A stretch of 49,739 nt of DNA from an uncultured Acidobacteriota bacterium (GTDB lineage Bacteria > Acidobacteriota > Terriglobia > Bryobacterales > Bryobacteraceae), in contig CADEFT010000003.1 in the NCBI GenBank assembly GCA_902826685.1, positions 1-49,739 of the forward strand. Reading direction: 5' to 3'. A program made the translations under genes and the position numbers. Below the pieces are notes generated by a model. That model was not told the origin of the DNA, searched no databases, and saw only the letters and a list, made by a program, of their open reading frames with translations. Numbering within the stretch: the first letter of the stretch is position 1; the number at the start of each line of letters is the position of its first letter. Of the stretch, positions 23,618 to 31,790 are shown in pieces.

Positions 23618-24519
23618 CCTGCACCGAGGTCCGCCGGAATCTCGCTCTCTACCTTTATTGCGAACTGAGTTTTGAGGAGGAAGAGACGGTTGAGCGGCAT
23701 CTGGATGGGTGCGCCGAGTGCCGCGAGGAACTGGCCCGCGAACGCTCGCTGCAGCGCGCCATGGATTTGACTTTCACCGAGCCCTCGCCCGAATTGCTCG
23801 CTTCCTGCCGGCGGGAGTTTGACCAACGCGTGGCCGCCGAATCGGCCCGGCCATCGGTATCCACCTGGCTGCGAAGATTTTTCGCCGGCCTGGCGCCATA
23901 TCGTCCGGCGCTGCGTCCGCTGGGCGCGATGGCGCTGTTGGCGGTGGGATTTCTGGGAGCCCGTGTCTGGGACGCGACGCGGTCGGCGGCCGAGCCGTCC
24001 CTGCTGCGGGTGCGAAGTCTGAGCCCGGGACCGCAAGGCGATCTGCAACTGGTACTCGAGGAAGTGCGGCGCAAGGCCATCAATCGCAACCCGGACGACG
24101 AGAGCGTGCGCCAGATGTTGATTGCCGCCGCCGCCGACCGTTCCGATCCCGGTCTGCGCGTACAGAGTATTGAAGTGTTGAGCGATCTGGCCAAGCGCCC
24201 CGGCGATGTGAGCGACGTCCGCCGCGCCATGCTGCGCGCGTTGGCCGAAGACGACAACGCCGGCGTCCGGCTGAAGGCGATCGAAGGACTGCGCCCGTTC
24301 ACCGGCGACGCCGAAACACGCCGCGTGCTGGGCGCGGTAGTGCTTGGCGACGACAACGCGGGTGTGCGTACCAGCGCCATCGACATGCTGGTCGAGCAGC
24401 CCCAGGCCGATTCCATCGGCACTTTGCAGGAATTGATGATGCGCGAGAGCAATCCTTACATCCGGCACAAAACGCGCGACGCTTTGCGCCTGATGAACGC
24501 TTCCGCGGAAACGTTTTAA
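23614..24519 (+). CDS. Zinc-finger anti-sigma factor with periplasmic HEAT repeats
   Basis: A 301-residue membrane anti-sigma factor. Its N-terminal zf-HC2 domain has H29-x3-C33-x2-C36 (HLDGCAEC), which should bind the ECF sigma. A single membrane segment lies at about 98-117 (ALRPLGAMALLAVGFLGARV). The C-terminal part, about 165-300, is made of HEAT-like helical repeats, including two near-copies starting EDDNAGVRLKAIEGL and GDDNAGVRTSAIDML. HEAT repeats are protein-protein scaffolds, so the periplasmic part probably senses a partner. The 4-base overlap with the sigma gene supports a regulatory pair. Confidence 0.88.
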   Translation: MTCTEVRRNLALYLYCELSFEEEETVERHLDGCAECREELARERSLQRAMDLTFTEPSPELLASCRREFDQRVAAESARPSVSTWLRRFFAGLAPYRPALRPLGAMALLAVGFLGARVWDATRSAAEPSLLRVRSLSPGPQGDLQLVLEEVRRKAINRNPDDESVRQMLIAAAADRSDPGLRVQSIEVLSDLAKRPGDVSDVRRAMLRALAEDDNAGVRLKAIEGLRPFTGDAETRRVLGAVVLGDDNAGVRTSAIDMLVEQPQADSIGTLQELMMRESNPYIRHKTRDALRLMNASAETF

Positions 24520-24527
24520 CCGCCCCG

Positions 24528-25442
24528 ATGCTTGTGTGGAAGACCATTCCGCTCGTAGTGTGCCTCGGCTGCGTCTTACCGGCGGAGCCGCCCGCGCGCA
24601 TCGTCATTCAATCCCCAGGTGCGGTAGCCGTGGTGGGCGGCGCGCCAGGTGCGAAGATTTCCTGCAGCGTGGCGGCGCGGATCCGGCGAGAACCGGGGGT
24701 GCTGCGGATTGAGGTTCTGCGGCCCGATGCGACGATACAGGTGCCGCGAGTTACCGCGATTTCGATCAACGCCGCGCGGGGCGCCGTTTCCGTTACAGGC
24801 GTCGAAGCGCCAGTGCAGGTCGAGTCCGCCGGCGGTTCCCTGACCTTCGACCGCATCACCGGTTCCATCGAGGCGCGTACCGGCGGCGGCCCCATCACGG
24901 CGGATCGCCTGCTGGGCGATGCGGTCATTGAGACGGCTGGAGGCGAAGTGCGCGTCGGTGAAACTTCGGGACGGCTGCGCATCGCTTCGGGCGGCGGCAA
25001 CGTAAGCGTAGGCCGTGCCGGTGAACTGGCGGCCACAACCCGCGGCGGCTGCGTCGAGGTGGAGCGGGCGTCCGGTCCGGTGTCGGTCCACACGTTGGGC
25101 GGCGCGATCCGGCTCGGCTCGATCTCCGGAGCCGTACAGGCTTCTACAGCCCTTGGCGGCATCGTCGCGGGACTGCTCGAAGGCGCGGAAAGCTCGGTCT
25201 TCGATACAGGATCGGGTGACATAACTTTGCTTCTTCCGTCTACCATGCAGGTAACGATTCAGGCCCGCAATGAATTGGCGGGACGGATTGGCTGGGTGGT
25301 TTCCGATTTTCCGGAGATGGACGTGATGGGTGGACGCTGGTTCGGCGGCCGCGTTCTGATGGCGCGCGGATCCCTCAACGGCGGTGGACCGCTGTTGAGG
25401 CTCTCGGCGAGCGGCGGCGTGATTCGCCTGTTGCGAAAATGA
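24528..25442 (+). CDS. Secreted DUF4097-like beta-helix protein
   Basis: A 304-residue exported protein with a signal peptide (MLVWKTIPLVVCLGCVLPA) and many short beta repeats such as VQVESAGGSLTFDRITGSIE, VIETAGGEVRVGETSG and LRIASGGGNVSVGRAGEL. These are typical of DUF4097 right-handed beta-helix proteins. The family has no assigned catalytic role and is often encoded with sigma/anti-sigma pairs. It starts 9 bases after the anti-sigma stop, inside the same operon, and may be a cell-surface sensor or scaffold. A lipobox-like VCLGC near residue 15 is possible. Confidence 0.8.
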   Translation: MLVWKTIPLVVCLGCVLPAEPPARIVIQSPGAVAVVGGAPGAKISCSVAARIRREPGVLRIEVLRPDATIQVPRVTAISINAARGAVSVTGVEAPVQVESAGGSLTFDRITGSIEARTGGGPITADRLLGDAVIETAGGEVRVGETSGRLRIASGGGNVSVGRAGELAATTRGGCVEVERASGPVSVHTLGGAIRLGSISGAVQASTALGGIVAGLLEGAESSVFDTGSGDITLLLPSTMQVTIQARNELAGRIGWVVSDFPEMDVMGGRWFGGRVLMARGSLNGGGPLLRLSASGGVIRLLRK

Positions 25443-25465
25443 CTATTGGTCTTGCGAGGTAACTC

Positions 25466-26293
25466 ATGGACATTCGAAACTTGTGGACCGCCGCGGCAAT
25501 GGGCCTGGTGCTTGCGCTGGCGCCCGCCGCGAGCGCGCAAAAGGCCGAGCGGAACGTTTTGGAACTCGGCGTCGGTTCGCGCAGCTTCCTCGGTGTGGGC
25601 GTGGCCGAGGTTGCCGCCGAACGGGTGCGCGATCTGAAACTCAAGGAAGAACGCGGGGTCGAGGTGACGCGAGTCGAAGCGGGCAGTCCGGCGGAAAAGG
25701 CCGGTCTGAAGCTTCACGACGTGGTGCTTGAATACAACGGTCAACCGGTCGAAGGCGGCGAGCAGTTCGTGCGTCTTGTGCGGGAGACGCCCGCCGGACG
25801 CACGGTACGCCTGGCCGTCAGCCGCGAAGGACAGATGCAGACGATTCCGGTGGTCATCGGTTCGCGGCGCTCGCCGCTGATGGGCGGACTGGAGATGATT
25901 CCCGCGCCCGGTTCCCTCCAGATCCCCGATATGCCGCGCGCCGTCCTGAACTGGAAAAGCCCGTCGCTGGGCGTCGAAGCCGAGGCGTTGGGCCCGCAAC
26001 TGGCGGAGTTTTTCGGTGTCAAGGAAGGCGTGCTGGTTCGTTCGGTGGCGAAGGAATCGGCGGCCGAGAAAGCCGGTATGAAGGCCGGTGACGTCATCGT
26101 GCGTGTCTCCGGCGAGAAGGTCGCCACGCCGGTGGAGGTGAGCCGCGCGATGCGTTCGGATCAGAACCGCAAGGATGTTCCGTTAACGCTGGTTCGCGAC
26201 AAGCGCGAGATGACGGTAACCGTTTCGGTGGAGAACGCGGGACAGCCGTGGCGTCCCCGCGGGCAACTGGTCCGCCTATGGGACGAACTGTAA
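25466..26293 (+). CDS. Secreted double-PDZ-domain protein without a protease domain
   Basis: A 275-residue exported protein: signal peptide MDIRNLWTAAAMGLVLALAP(AASA), a first PDZ at about 40-125 (FLGVGVAEVAAERVRDL, GSPAEKAGLKLHDVVLEYNG) and a second at about 175-260 (GVLVRSVAKESAAEKAGMKA, GDVIVRVSGEKV). DegP/HtrA-type proteins carry PDZ pairs after a serine protease domain, but no His-Asp-Ser protease domain is present here. It probably binds the C-termini of misfolded envelope proteins and could act with the anti-sigma factor. It lies 23 bases after the DUF4097 gene and ends the operon, convergent with the flagellar island. Confidence 0.87.
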   Translation: MDIRNLWTAAAMGLVLALAPAASAQKAERNVLELGVGSRSFLGVGVAEVAAERVRDLKLKEERGVEVTRVEAGSPAEKAGLKLHDVVLEYNGQPVEGGEQFVRLVRETPAGRTVRLAVSREGQMQTIPVVIGSRRSPLMGGLEMIPAPGSLQIPDMPRAVLNWKSPSLGVEAEALGPQLAEFFGVKEGVLVRSVAKESAAEKAGMKAGDVIVRVSGEKVATPVEVSRAMRSDQNRKDVPLTLVRDKREMTVTVSVENAGQPWRPRGQLVRLWDEL

Positions 26294-26298
26294 CGGCC

Positions 26299-26694
26299 CT
26301 ACGCGTCGGCCGTCAGTAGCCGCTGGACCTTTCGCAGCAGATCGATCTCGGTCCGCGGCACTCCCAGAATCGCCGCGATCTTATCCGGCGCCTCGCCTCT
26401 TCGCATCATGCGGATGGCCTGGGTGCGGTGATTGGCATTCAACCCCGACGCTGGAAGCCTAGGCAGCGCCGCGCAGGCCGCCCGGCGCTCGGCTTCGTCG
26501 GTTCGCTCGCGAAGCGCCTCCAATTCGCCGCGCAGCTTGCCGATCTCGGCCAATGCCGATTGCTGGCGTTTGTTCGTTCTCGACCGGAATCCGTCGAAGG
26601 CCGCGTTGACGCGCCGGACCAGCAGCCATGCGATCGCGGCCGCCACGGCTACCGCGGCAAAGCCCGCCAACAACGCCATTTCCCAGAAGTTCAC
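26299..26694 (-). CDS. DUF2802-like membrane-anchored helix-turn-helix protein at the end of the flagellar run
   Basis: A 131-residue protein: one N-terminal membrane helix (MALLAGFAAVAVAAAIAWLLV), a coiled coil (ALAEIGKLRGELEALRERTDEAE) and a C-terminal helix-turn-helix-like segment (RTQAIRMMRRGEAPDKIAAI ending LGVPRTEIDLLRKVQRLL). This resembles DUF2802/DUF6115 proteins often encoded next to flagellar and chemotaxis genes; their function is not known. The GTG start at 26694 has AAGGAG eight bases upstream. It is the last gene of the leftward flagellar operon. Confidence 0.78.
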   Translation of the reverse strand: MNFWEMALLAGFAAVAVAAAIAWLLVRRVNAAFDGFRSRTNKRQQSALAEIGKLRGELEALRERTDEAERRAACAALPRLPASGLNANHRTQAIRMMRRGEAPDKIAAILGVPRTEIDLLRKVQRLLTADA

Positions 26695-26710
26695 TCGCGT
26701 CGCTCCTTCC

Positions 26711-27586
26711 TCAGTAAAGCGTGCGCAGACGCTCTTCCTTGCTGATGATCTGCTTGATGCGCACGCCGTAGTTGCCTTCCACCACCACCACTTCGCCGCG
26801 GGCGATCACGCAGTTGTTCACAATGATGTCGACCGGCTCGGCGATGGAACGGTTCAACTCGACGATGGACCCTGTAGCCAGTTTGAGAACGTCCTTGAGC
26901 GCCATCTGCGCGCGTCCGAAAGAGACGCTGACCGGCATCTCCACTTCGAGCAACAGATCGAGAGTGCGGGAATTCTCGACGGCCGCGTTCGGAGCTCTCC
27001 TGGCCGCCGGTCCCGCCGCCGGCCCGGCGGCCGCCGCCGCCGCGGAAGCCTGAGGCGGGGGCTGAGCCTGTTCGGGCTCGACCACCTGGTGCATCGCCTG
27101 ATTCCAGGCGAAGCAGATATCCATCGGATCGCCGCCCTCAAAGCGGATCGCGAGCTTGACGACGCAGGCGGCTTCGGGCGGAGCGGCATTCTCCCGGCCC
27201 GCGCCGCAGTTCACTTCCCGGCGCAGTTTGCGGCCCAGGGCCTGGGCCACGCCCGAGAGCACCTGCCCAAGGATTTCCTTCCAGGTGCTTTCGCAATCCT
27301 CCGGAGTCGCGTCGTCGATGCCCGCCGCCACCAGCGCCCGGCGGCCAATCTCATCGCGGCTGGCGGGCGAAATCGCCACCCAGCCAAGCGTTCCGGAAGC
27401 GGCCGAGAAAGGCTGCTCAAACCAGGCCAGATCGCCGCCCGAGACCTGATTGACGGCCACCTGCTCGGAAGACACCTGTGGCCGTTCGCTGGTCATTGCC
27501 TCGAGCGACATCAGCAGCGCCTCGACGAAGGCGGCAATCAGCCAGCGGTCGCCGTCGGTGAACGGTTTTTCGAGCGGATCGGCCAT
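26711..27586 (-). CDS. FliY/FliN-like flagellar switch protein (CheX/CheC-like N-domain plus SpoA domain)
   Basis: A 291-residue protein. The C-terminal third (about 205-291) is a SpoA/FliN domain: LLLEVEMPVSVSFGRAQMAL, TGSIVELNRSIAEPVDIIVN and ARGEVVVVEGNYGVRIKQI. The N-terminal 160 residues resemble a CheX/CheC/FliY fold, and an Ala/Pro-rich linker joins the two. The Glu-x-x-Asn phosphatase signature is not clear in STWKEILGQVLSGVAQ, so CheY-P phosphatase activity is doubtful. It should form part of the C-ring with the small FliN at 34957. fliM is absent from the window, so this protein may fill a FliY or FliM-like role. Confidence 0.82.
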   Translation of the reverse strand: MADPLEKPFTDGDRWLIAAFVEALLMSLEAMTSERPQVSSEQVAVNQVSGGDLAWFEQPFSAASGTLGWVAISPASRDEIGRRALVAAGIDDATPEDCESTWKEILGQVLSGVAQALGRKLRREVNCGAGRENAAPPEAACVVKLAIRFEGGDPMDICFAWNQAMHQVVEPEQAQPPPQASAAAAAAGPAAGPAARRAPNAAVENSRTLDLLLEVEMPVSVSFGRAQMALKDVLKLATGSIVELNRSIAEPVDIIVNNCVIARGEVVVVEGNYGVRIKQIISKEERLRTLY

Positions 27587-27622
27587 GTAAATCCTTGATG
27601 CTTTCCCTATCGCGGGTGTCCG

Positions 27623-28390
27623 CTACAGTCCCCGCGGCGTGGGCCACCGCTTTTCGATGAACGCCCGCAGCCGTAGAATCGCCTGCGACTTCAATTGCGA
27701 CACGCGCGATTCATGCAGCTCGACGATCTTGGCGATCTCGCGAAGCGTCATCTCCTCCTGGTAATACAAACTCAACACCGTACGCTCCACCGCCGGCATC
27801 TTCCCGATCGCCTCCACCAGAAGCCTCTCGAGTTCGGCCCGCTCAAACAATCTCGAGGGCCACTGTTCCTCGTCGTCGGAGATGTATTTGAGCAGGTCGC
27901 GTCCGTCCTCGTCGGGCGAGTTGGTTTCAAGACTGCCCAGGTTGACGCCGCGCACATCGACCAGCCACTCGTGATACTCCTCGATCGAAAGGCTTAGCGC
28001 TTCGGCGATCTGCTCTTCGGTGGGCGGCCCCTTGAGGCGCTGTTCCAGACCGGCAATCGCCGCCTCGATACGTTTGGCGCGTTTACGCTGCTGGCGCGGC
28101 GCCCAGTCCAGGCCGCGCAGGCTGTCGAGAATCGCGCCGCGAATCTTGTACTCGGCGTACGTCTTCAGCTTTACGTTGTGAGCCGGGTCGAAGTGGTCGA
28201 TGGCCGAGATCAGGCCGACGATACCCGTTGAAATGAGATCGTCGAGATTGACGCTATCGGGTAGCCGTTCGTGAATGCGGCGGGCGATCAGGCGCACCTG
28301 AGGCAGATGCTCCAGGATCAGTTGTTCCCGCTGATCGGCTGGCAATGTCGTGCTGGCACCATAGGAGTGCATTGGCTTAGCTCTGACCAT
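27623..28390 (-). CDS. fliA: Flagellar sigma factor FliA (sigma-28)
   Basis: A 255-residue sigma factor of the FliA/WhiG class. Region 2 is seen as DLISTGIVGLISAIDHFDPA and YAEYKIRGAILDSLRGLDW, region 3 as RIEAAIAGLEQRLKGPPTEE, and the region 4 helix-turn-helix as MTLREIAKIVELHESRVSQL. It should transcribe late flagellar genes such as flagellin and motor genes, which are elsewhere. Its gene lies 34 bases after flhF with no flhG between, and it precedes the FliY-like gene by 36 bases. No FlgM anti-sigma gene is visible in this window. Confidence 0.94.
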   Translation of the reverse strand: MVRAKPMHSYGASTTLPADQREQLILEHLPQVRLIARRIHERLPDSVNLDDLISTGIVGLISAIDHFDPAHNVKLKTYAEYKIRGAILDSLRGLDWAPRQQRKRAKRIEAAIAGLEQRLKGPPTEEQIAEALSLSIEEYHEWLVDVRGVNLGSLETNSPDEDGRDLLKYISDDEEQWPSRLFERAELERLLVEAIGKMPAVERTVLSLYYQEEMTLREIAKIVELHESRVSQLKSQAILRLRAFIEKRWPTPRGL

Positions 28391-28424
28391 CCTTTGAATT
28401 CGGCCGCCTCATTGGCACGGCGAT

Positions 28425-29591
28425 TTACGATCCGGCGGCGGCGCCCTGAATCCAGGCCTGTTGCGGAGCCTGGGCCCAAATGCGCTGCATGACCAGCGAC
28501 AGAACGCGTTCGACGGACGCGGACTCAATGTCCTCGGGTATCCCCTGCCCGGCGGACAGGAATGACAGCGGCTTACCGGCAATCGAAGGGATCGAGAACA
28601 GGGGGCCGTAGCTCTCGGTTTCGTCCAGGTGCGTGAATAGCAGCTTGGACGGCCGGAACACGGCGTGGCGTTCCACCGCATCCAGGAGATCGGCAGTTCT
28701 CATGGCCGCCGATAGAACCAGGTGCACATCGATTTCCGGGCGGGACGCGAGCAGCGCGGCCAGTTCCTCGCGCCCATCCCGGTCGCGGCGCGACAGACCC
28801 GGCGTGTCGATCCAGATCCAATCCTTCTGCCTGTGCTCGTCGAGCGCCTGGCCGAGACTCTGTATGCTGTCGCAACTGGTGAACCCGACGCCGAGAATCA
28901 CGGCATAGGTCCGCAGTTGTTCACCCGCTCCGATGCGCACGGTGTCGAGAGAAAGCAACTGCATGGGACGCCGGCTGCGCAGACCGTGCGACGCGGCGAG
29001 TTTGACCAGCGCCGACGTCTTGCCCGCCCCCGGCGGTCCCACGAAGGCAATCCGCTTCCGGTGGCCGGGACCGGCGTTGCCCAACTCCGGCGCCACCAGA
29101 ATGCGCTCTTCGATCTGCTGGCGGATGGCGCCCTGCAACTGCCCGACATTCAGCCGGCCGGCGGCATCGCGCATGGCGCGCCGCTCGGCCATCGCCACCA
29201 GTTCCTGCGCCTGCTCCGGCGGCAGATCGGCTTCGAGCATGGCCCAGAACAAGGCCGCCAGTTCGGGCTCGCGCAGCAGGCTGCCGGCGGAAATCGAGAA
29301 GGCGCCGGAGCGGGCCACCACGCCGCGCATCCGCGCCAGTTCGTCTTTGAGCGCCATCAGATCGTTCAGGATCTGGCGCGACGATGCCTCGTTCAGCGCG
29401 CCCGGAGGGAGCTTCGGTGGCTCGGCGGCTGCGGTCTCGGCAACGCCAAAGACCACCTCGAACGCGCCCAGGTGCAGCGCTTCCTTGTTCGCCGGCCTCG
29501 AGTTGAGCAGCAGAGCCTCATCGCCCAGCTCCCGCCGCGCCTGTTGAATGGCCGCCTCCACGCTTGAGGCAAAGTAGGATTTCAGTCGCAT
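28425..29591 (-). CDS. flhF: Flagellar placement GTPase FlhF
   Basis: A 388-residue SRP-type GTPase. The N-terminal basic domain is typical (MRLKSYFASSVEAAIQQARR, ALLLNSRP), followed by the NG domain with P-loop GPPGAGKT (185-192), the DTVRIGAGEQLRTYA segment and DTPGLS. FlhF sets the number and polar site of flagella, usually with FlhG, which is not encoded here. It starts five bases after flhA, so it is in the same transcript. Confidence 0.95.
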   Translation of the reverse strand: MRLKSYFASSVEAAIQQARRELGDEALLLNSRPANKEALHLGAFEVVFGVAETAAAEPPKLPPGALNEASSRQILNDLMALKDELARMRGVVARSGAFSISAGSLLREPELAALFWAMLEADLPPEQAQELVAMAERRAMRDAAGRLNVGQLQGAIRQQIEERILVAPELGNAGPGHRKRIAFVGPPGAGKTSALVKLAASHGLRSRRPMQLLSLDTVRIGAGEQLRTYAVILGVGFTSCDSIQSLGQALDEHRQKDWIWIDTPGLSRRDRDGREELAALLASRPEIDVHLVLSAAMRTADLLDAVERHAVFRPSKLLFTHLDETESYGPLFSIPSIAGKPLSFLSAGQGIPEDIESASVERVLSLVMQRIWAQAPQQAWIQGAAAGS

Positions 29592-29596
29592 ATTTC

Positions 29597-31768
29597 TTAA
29601 GTCCCCACGGCGCCGAGCGAGGAGACGCGCACGCCCGGCGGAATTTCGTTATGAGCCAGAATGGCCAGGTTGGCGAAGGACGACTCCGCCATCTGGCGCA
29701 GGAAGAAACGGCAGCCCGAGCCGGTGACGATCACCACCGGCGTATCGGGGCTGCGCAGGATGCGCCCCAGCCGGTCGAGGAGTTCGCGCACCTTCTGCGG
29801 TGGAAGATTGATGTGGCTCGCGTTATCGCCATGCTCCACCGCCGATTCGAGCGACCGCTCAAGCGCGGGGTCGAGGAAATAGGCGCTCAATTCCCCGGAC
29901 GGATTCAGGTAAGGCTTGGTCACCACTCGGCGGATCGACTGACGCACGAACTCGGTCAGCACGACGGGATTCTTCGTCATGGCGGCCGCCTCGCCCAGCG
30001 CTTCGAGAATCGACCCGGCGTCGCGAATCGACACACGCTCGCGAAGCAGGTTCTGCAACACTTTGTGCACCGTGGCCAGCGGCAGCAGCTTCGGCACAAG
30101 ATCCTCGACAATCTTGGGGCTGTCCTCGACCACGCGATCGAGAAGCTTCTTTGAATCCTGCCGCGAGAACAGTTCATGCGCCTGGCGCCGCACCAACTCG
30201 CCCAGATGCGTTCCCAGAATGCTGACCGCATCCACCACGGTGTAGCCGGAATTGCGGGCTTCCTCGGCGCGGGCGGCCGCGATCCAGATGGCGGCGAGAC
30301 CAAAGGCCGGCTCCTGGGTGGGCGTGCCGTCCATCTTCTTCGATACGCGCGGTCCGGGGATGGCCAGTTCCTGGCCGGGCGGAAGGAAGAATCGCGCGAC
30401 CTCGATTCCCTTGAGAGAAATCACGTACTCGGAGGCGCGCAGCGAAAGATTGTCGGTGACGCGAATGGGCGGTAAAACGAACCCAAGGTCGGTGGCCATC
30501 TGGCGGCGGATGGCGCCGATTCGCCTCAGCAGCGGCGAATTCGCTCCGCCTTCCACCAGCCGCACCAGACCGAGACCCACTTCCACCGCCAGCAGATCGA
30601 CCTTCAACAGATTTTCGAGATTCTCCTTAGCCTGCGGCGCGGCCGAGGGCGCCGTATCGACGTCGGGGCTCTGCTGCTCGCTCTTCTGCAGGCGCCAGCC
30701 GATGGTGGCCACTCCACCGCCGAGAATCAGGAACGGAAGCTTCGGCAGACCCGGGAAGGCGGCCATGGCGATCAGCACGCCGCCGGCGAGCATCAGCGGC
30801 TGCGCCTGGCGGAATACCTGCTGCCTCAGATCGCCGCCCAGTCCGCCTTCCGAACCCGCGCGCGTCACGATCAGGGCGCCGGAAATCGAGATCATGAGGG
30901 CGGGAATCACCGTCACCAGGCCATCGCCGATGGTGAGCACGGTATAGGTTTCCACCGCGCGGCGGATGTCCATGCCGTGCTGCAGAATGCCGATGGCGAT
31001 GCCGGCGACGATATTGATCGCGGTGATGAGAATCGACGCCACCGCGTCGCGCTGGGTGAATCGCGTAGCGCCATCCATGGCGCCATAAAACTCGGCTTCC
31101 GCAGAGAGCTGTTTCCGGCGGCTGCGGGCTTCGGTCTCATCGATCAGTCCGGCGTTCAGATCCGAGTCGATCGACATCTGTTTGCCCGGAAGAGCGTCCA
31201 ACGTGAATCGCGCCGTCACTTCGGAGATGCGCACCGCGCCATGATTGATCACGACGTACTGAATGGCGATCAACACGAGGAAGATCACCACGCCGATGAT
31301 GAAATTGCCCCCGACCACGAACTGGCCGAAGGCCTCGATCACCTCACCCGCGGCCACCGTGCCGGTGTTGCCGTTGAGAAGAATCAGACGTGAGCTGGAG
31401 ATGTTGAGCGCCAGCCGGAACAGCGTCATCAGCAGCAGAGTGGTGGGAAAGACCGAGAATTCCGACGGCTTCAGGATGTGCATGGACACAAGCAGCACGA
31501 TCACCGAGAGCGTGAGGTTGGTGCTGACCAGCAGATCGAGCACAAACGCCGGCAGCGGCGTGATCATCGCCATCAGGATTCCGAGCACGCCCAATGGCAC
31601 GCCGAGATCGCCCCATGGCAGCCGCCGCAGATCGAGACTGATGGAGGATAGAGAAACCGTGGCCGCCGGACCGCTCGACTTGACGGCCTTGGCGGCCTGG
31701 GGGCGGACTGGCGCGGCGGTGCCCGCGGCGGCGCCTGAAACCGCCGATAGCTGCGTGGGTCCCGCCAT
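29597..31768 (-). CDS. flhA: Flagellar type III export gate protein FlhA
   Basis: A 723-residue FlhA. The N-terminal membrane half begins after about 55 extra residues with LGVPLGVLGILMAMITPLPA and carries about eight helices and the conserved FLRLA-like loop MTLFRLALNISSSRLIL. The C-terminal cytoplasmic half forms the docking ring for chaperone-substrate complexes. FlhA couples the proton-motive force to export of rod, hook and filament subunits. It lies 22 bases after flhB. Confidence 0.96.
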   Translation of the reverse strand: MAGPTQLSAVSGAAAGTAAPVRPQAAKAVKSSGPAATVSLSSISLDLRRLPWGDLGVPLGVLGILMAMITPLPAFVLDLLVSTNLTLSVIVLLVSMHILKPSEFSVFPTTLLLMTLFRLALNISSSRLILLNGNTGTVAAGEVIEAFGQFVVGGNFIIGVVIFLVLIAIQYVVINHGAVRISEVTARFTLDALPGKQMSIDSDLNAGLIDETEARSRRKQLSAEAEFYGAMDGATRFTQRDAVASILITAINIVAGIAIGILQHGMDIRRAVETYTVLTIGDGLVTVIPALMISISGALIVTRAGSEGGLGGDLRQQVFRQAQPLMLAGGVLIAMAAFPGLPKLPFLILGGGVATIGWRLQKSEQQSPDVDTAPSAAPQAKENLENLLKVDLLAVEVGLGLVRLVEGGANSPLLRRIGAIRRQMATDLGFVLPPIRVTDNLSLRASEYVISLKGIEVARFFLPPGQELAIPGPRVSKKMDGTPTQEPAFGLAAIWIAAARAEEARNSGYTVVDAVSILGTHLGELVRRQAHELFSRQDSKKLLDRVVEDSPKIVEDLVPKLLPLATVHKVLQNLLRERVSIRDAGSILEALGEAAAMTKNPVVLTEFVRQSIRRVVTKPYLNPSGELSAYFLDPALERSLESAVEHGDNASHINLPPQKVRELLDRLGRILRSPDTPVVIVTGSGCRFFLRQMAESSFANLAILAHNEIPPGVRVSSLGAVGT

Positions 31769-31790
31769 TAGCGCCGCTCCTTAGCCGCCG

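Noticed and set aside
26293..26313. ACGGCC/GGCCGT hairpin between the PDZ gene and the flagellar run
   Set aside because: A short 6-bp stem with no T-run that overlaps both stop regions; it could be a weak bidirectional terminator, but the evidence is poor.
28409..28426. TGGCACG sequence between fliA and flhF, resembling a sigma-54 -24 box
   Set aside because: It is on the plus strand, whereas the genes run leftward, and the -12 GC is not at the right distance.
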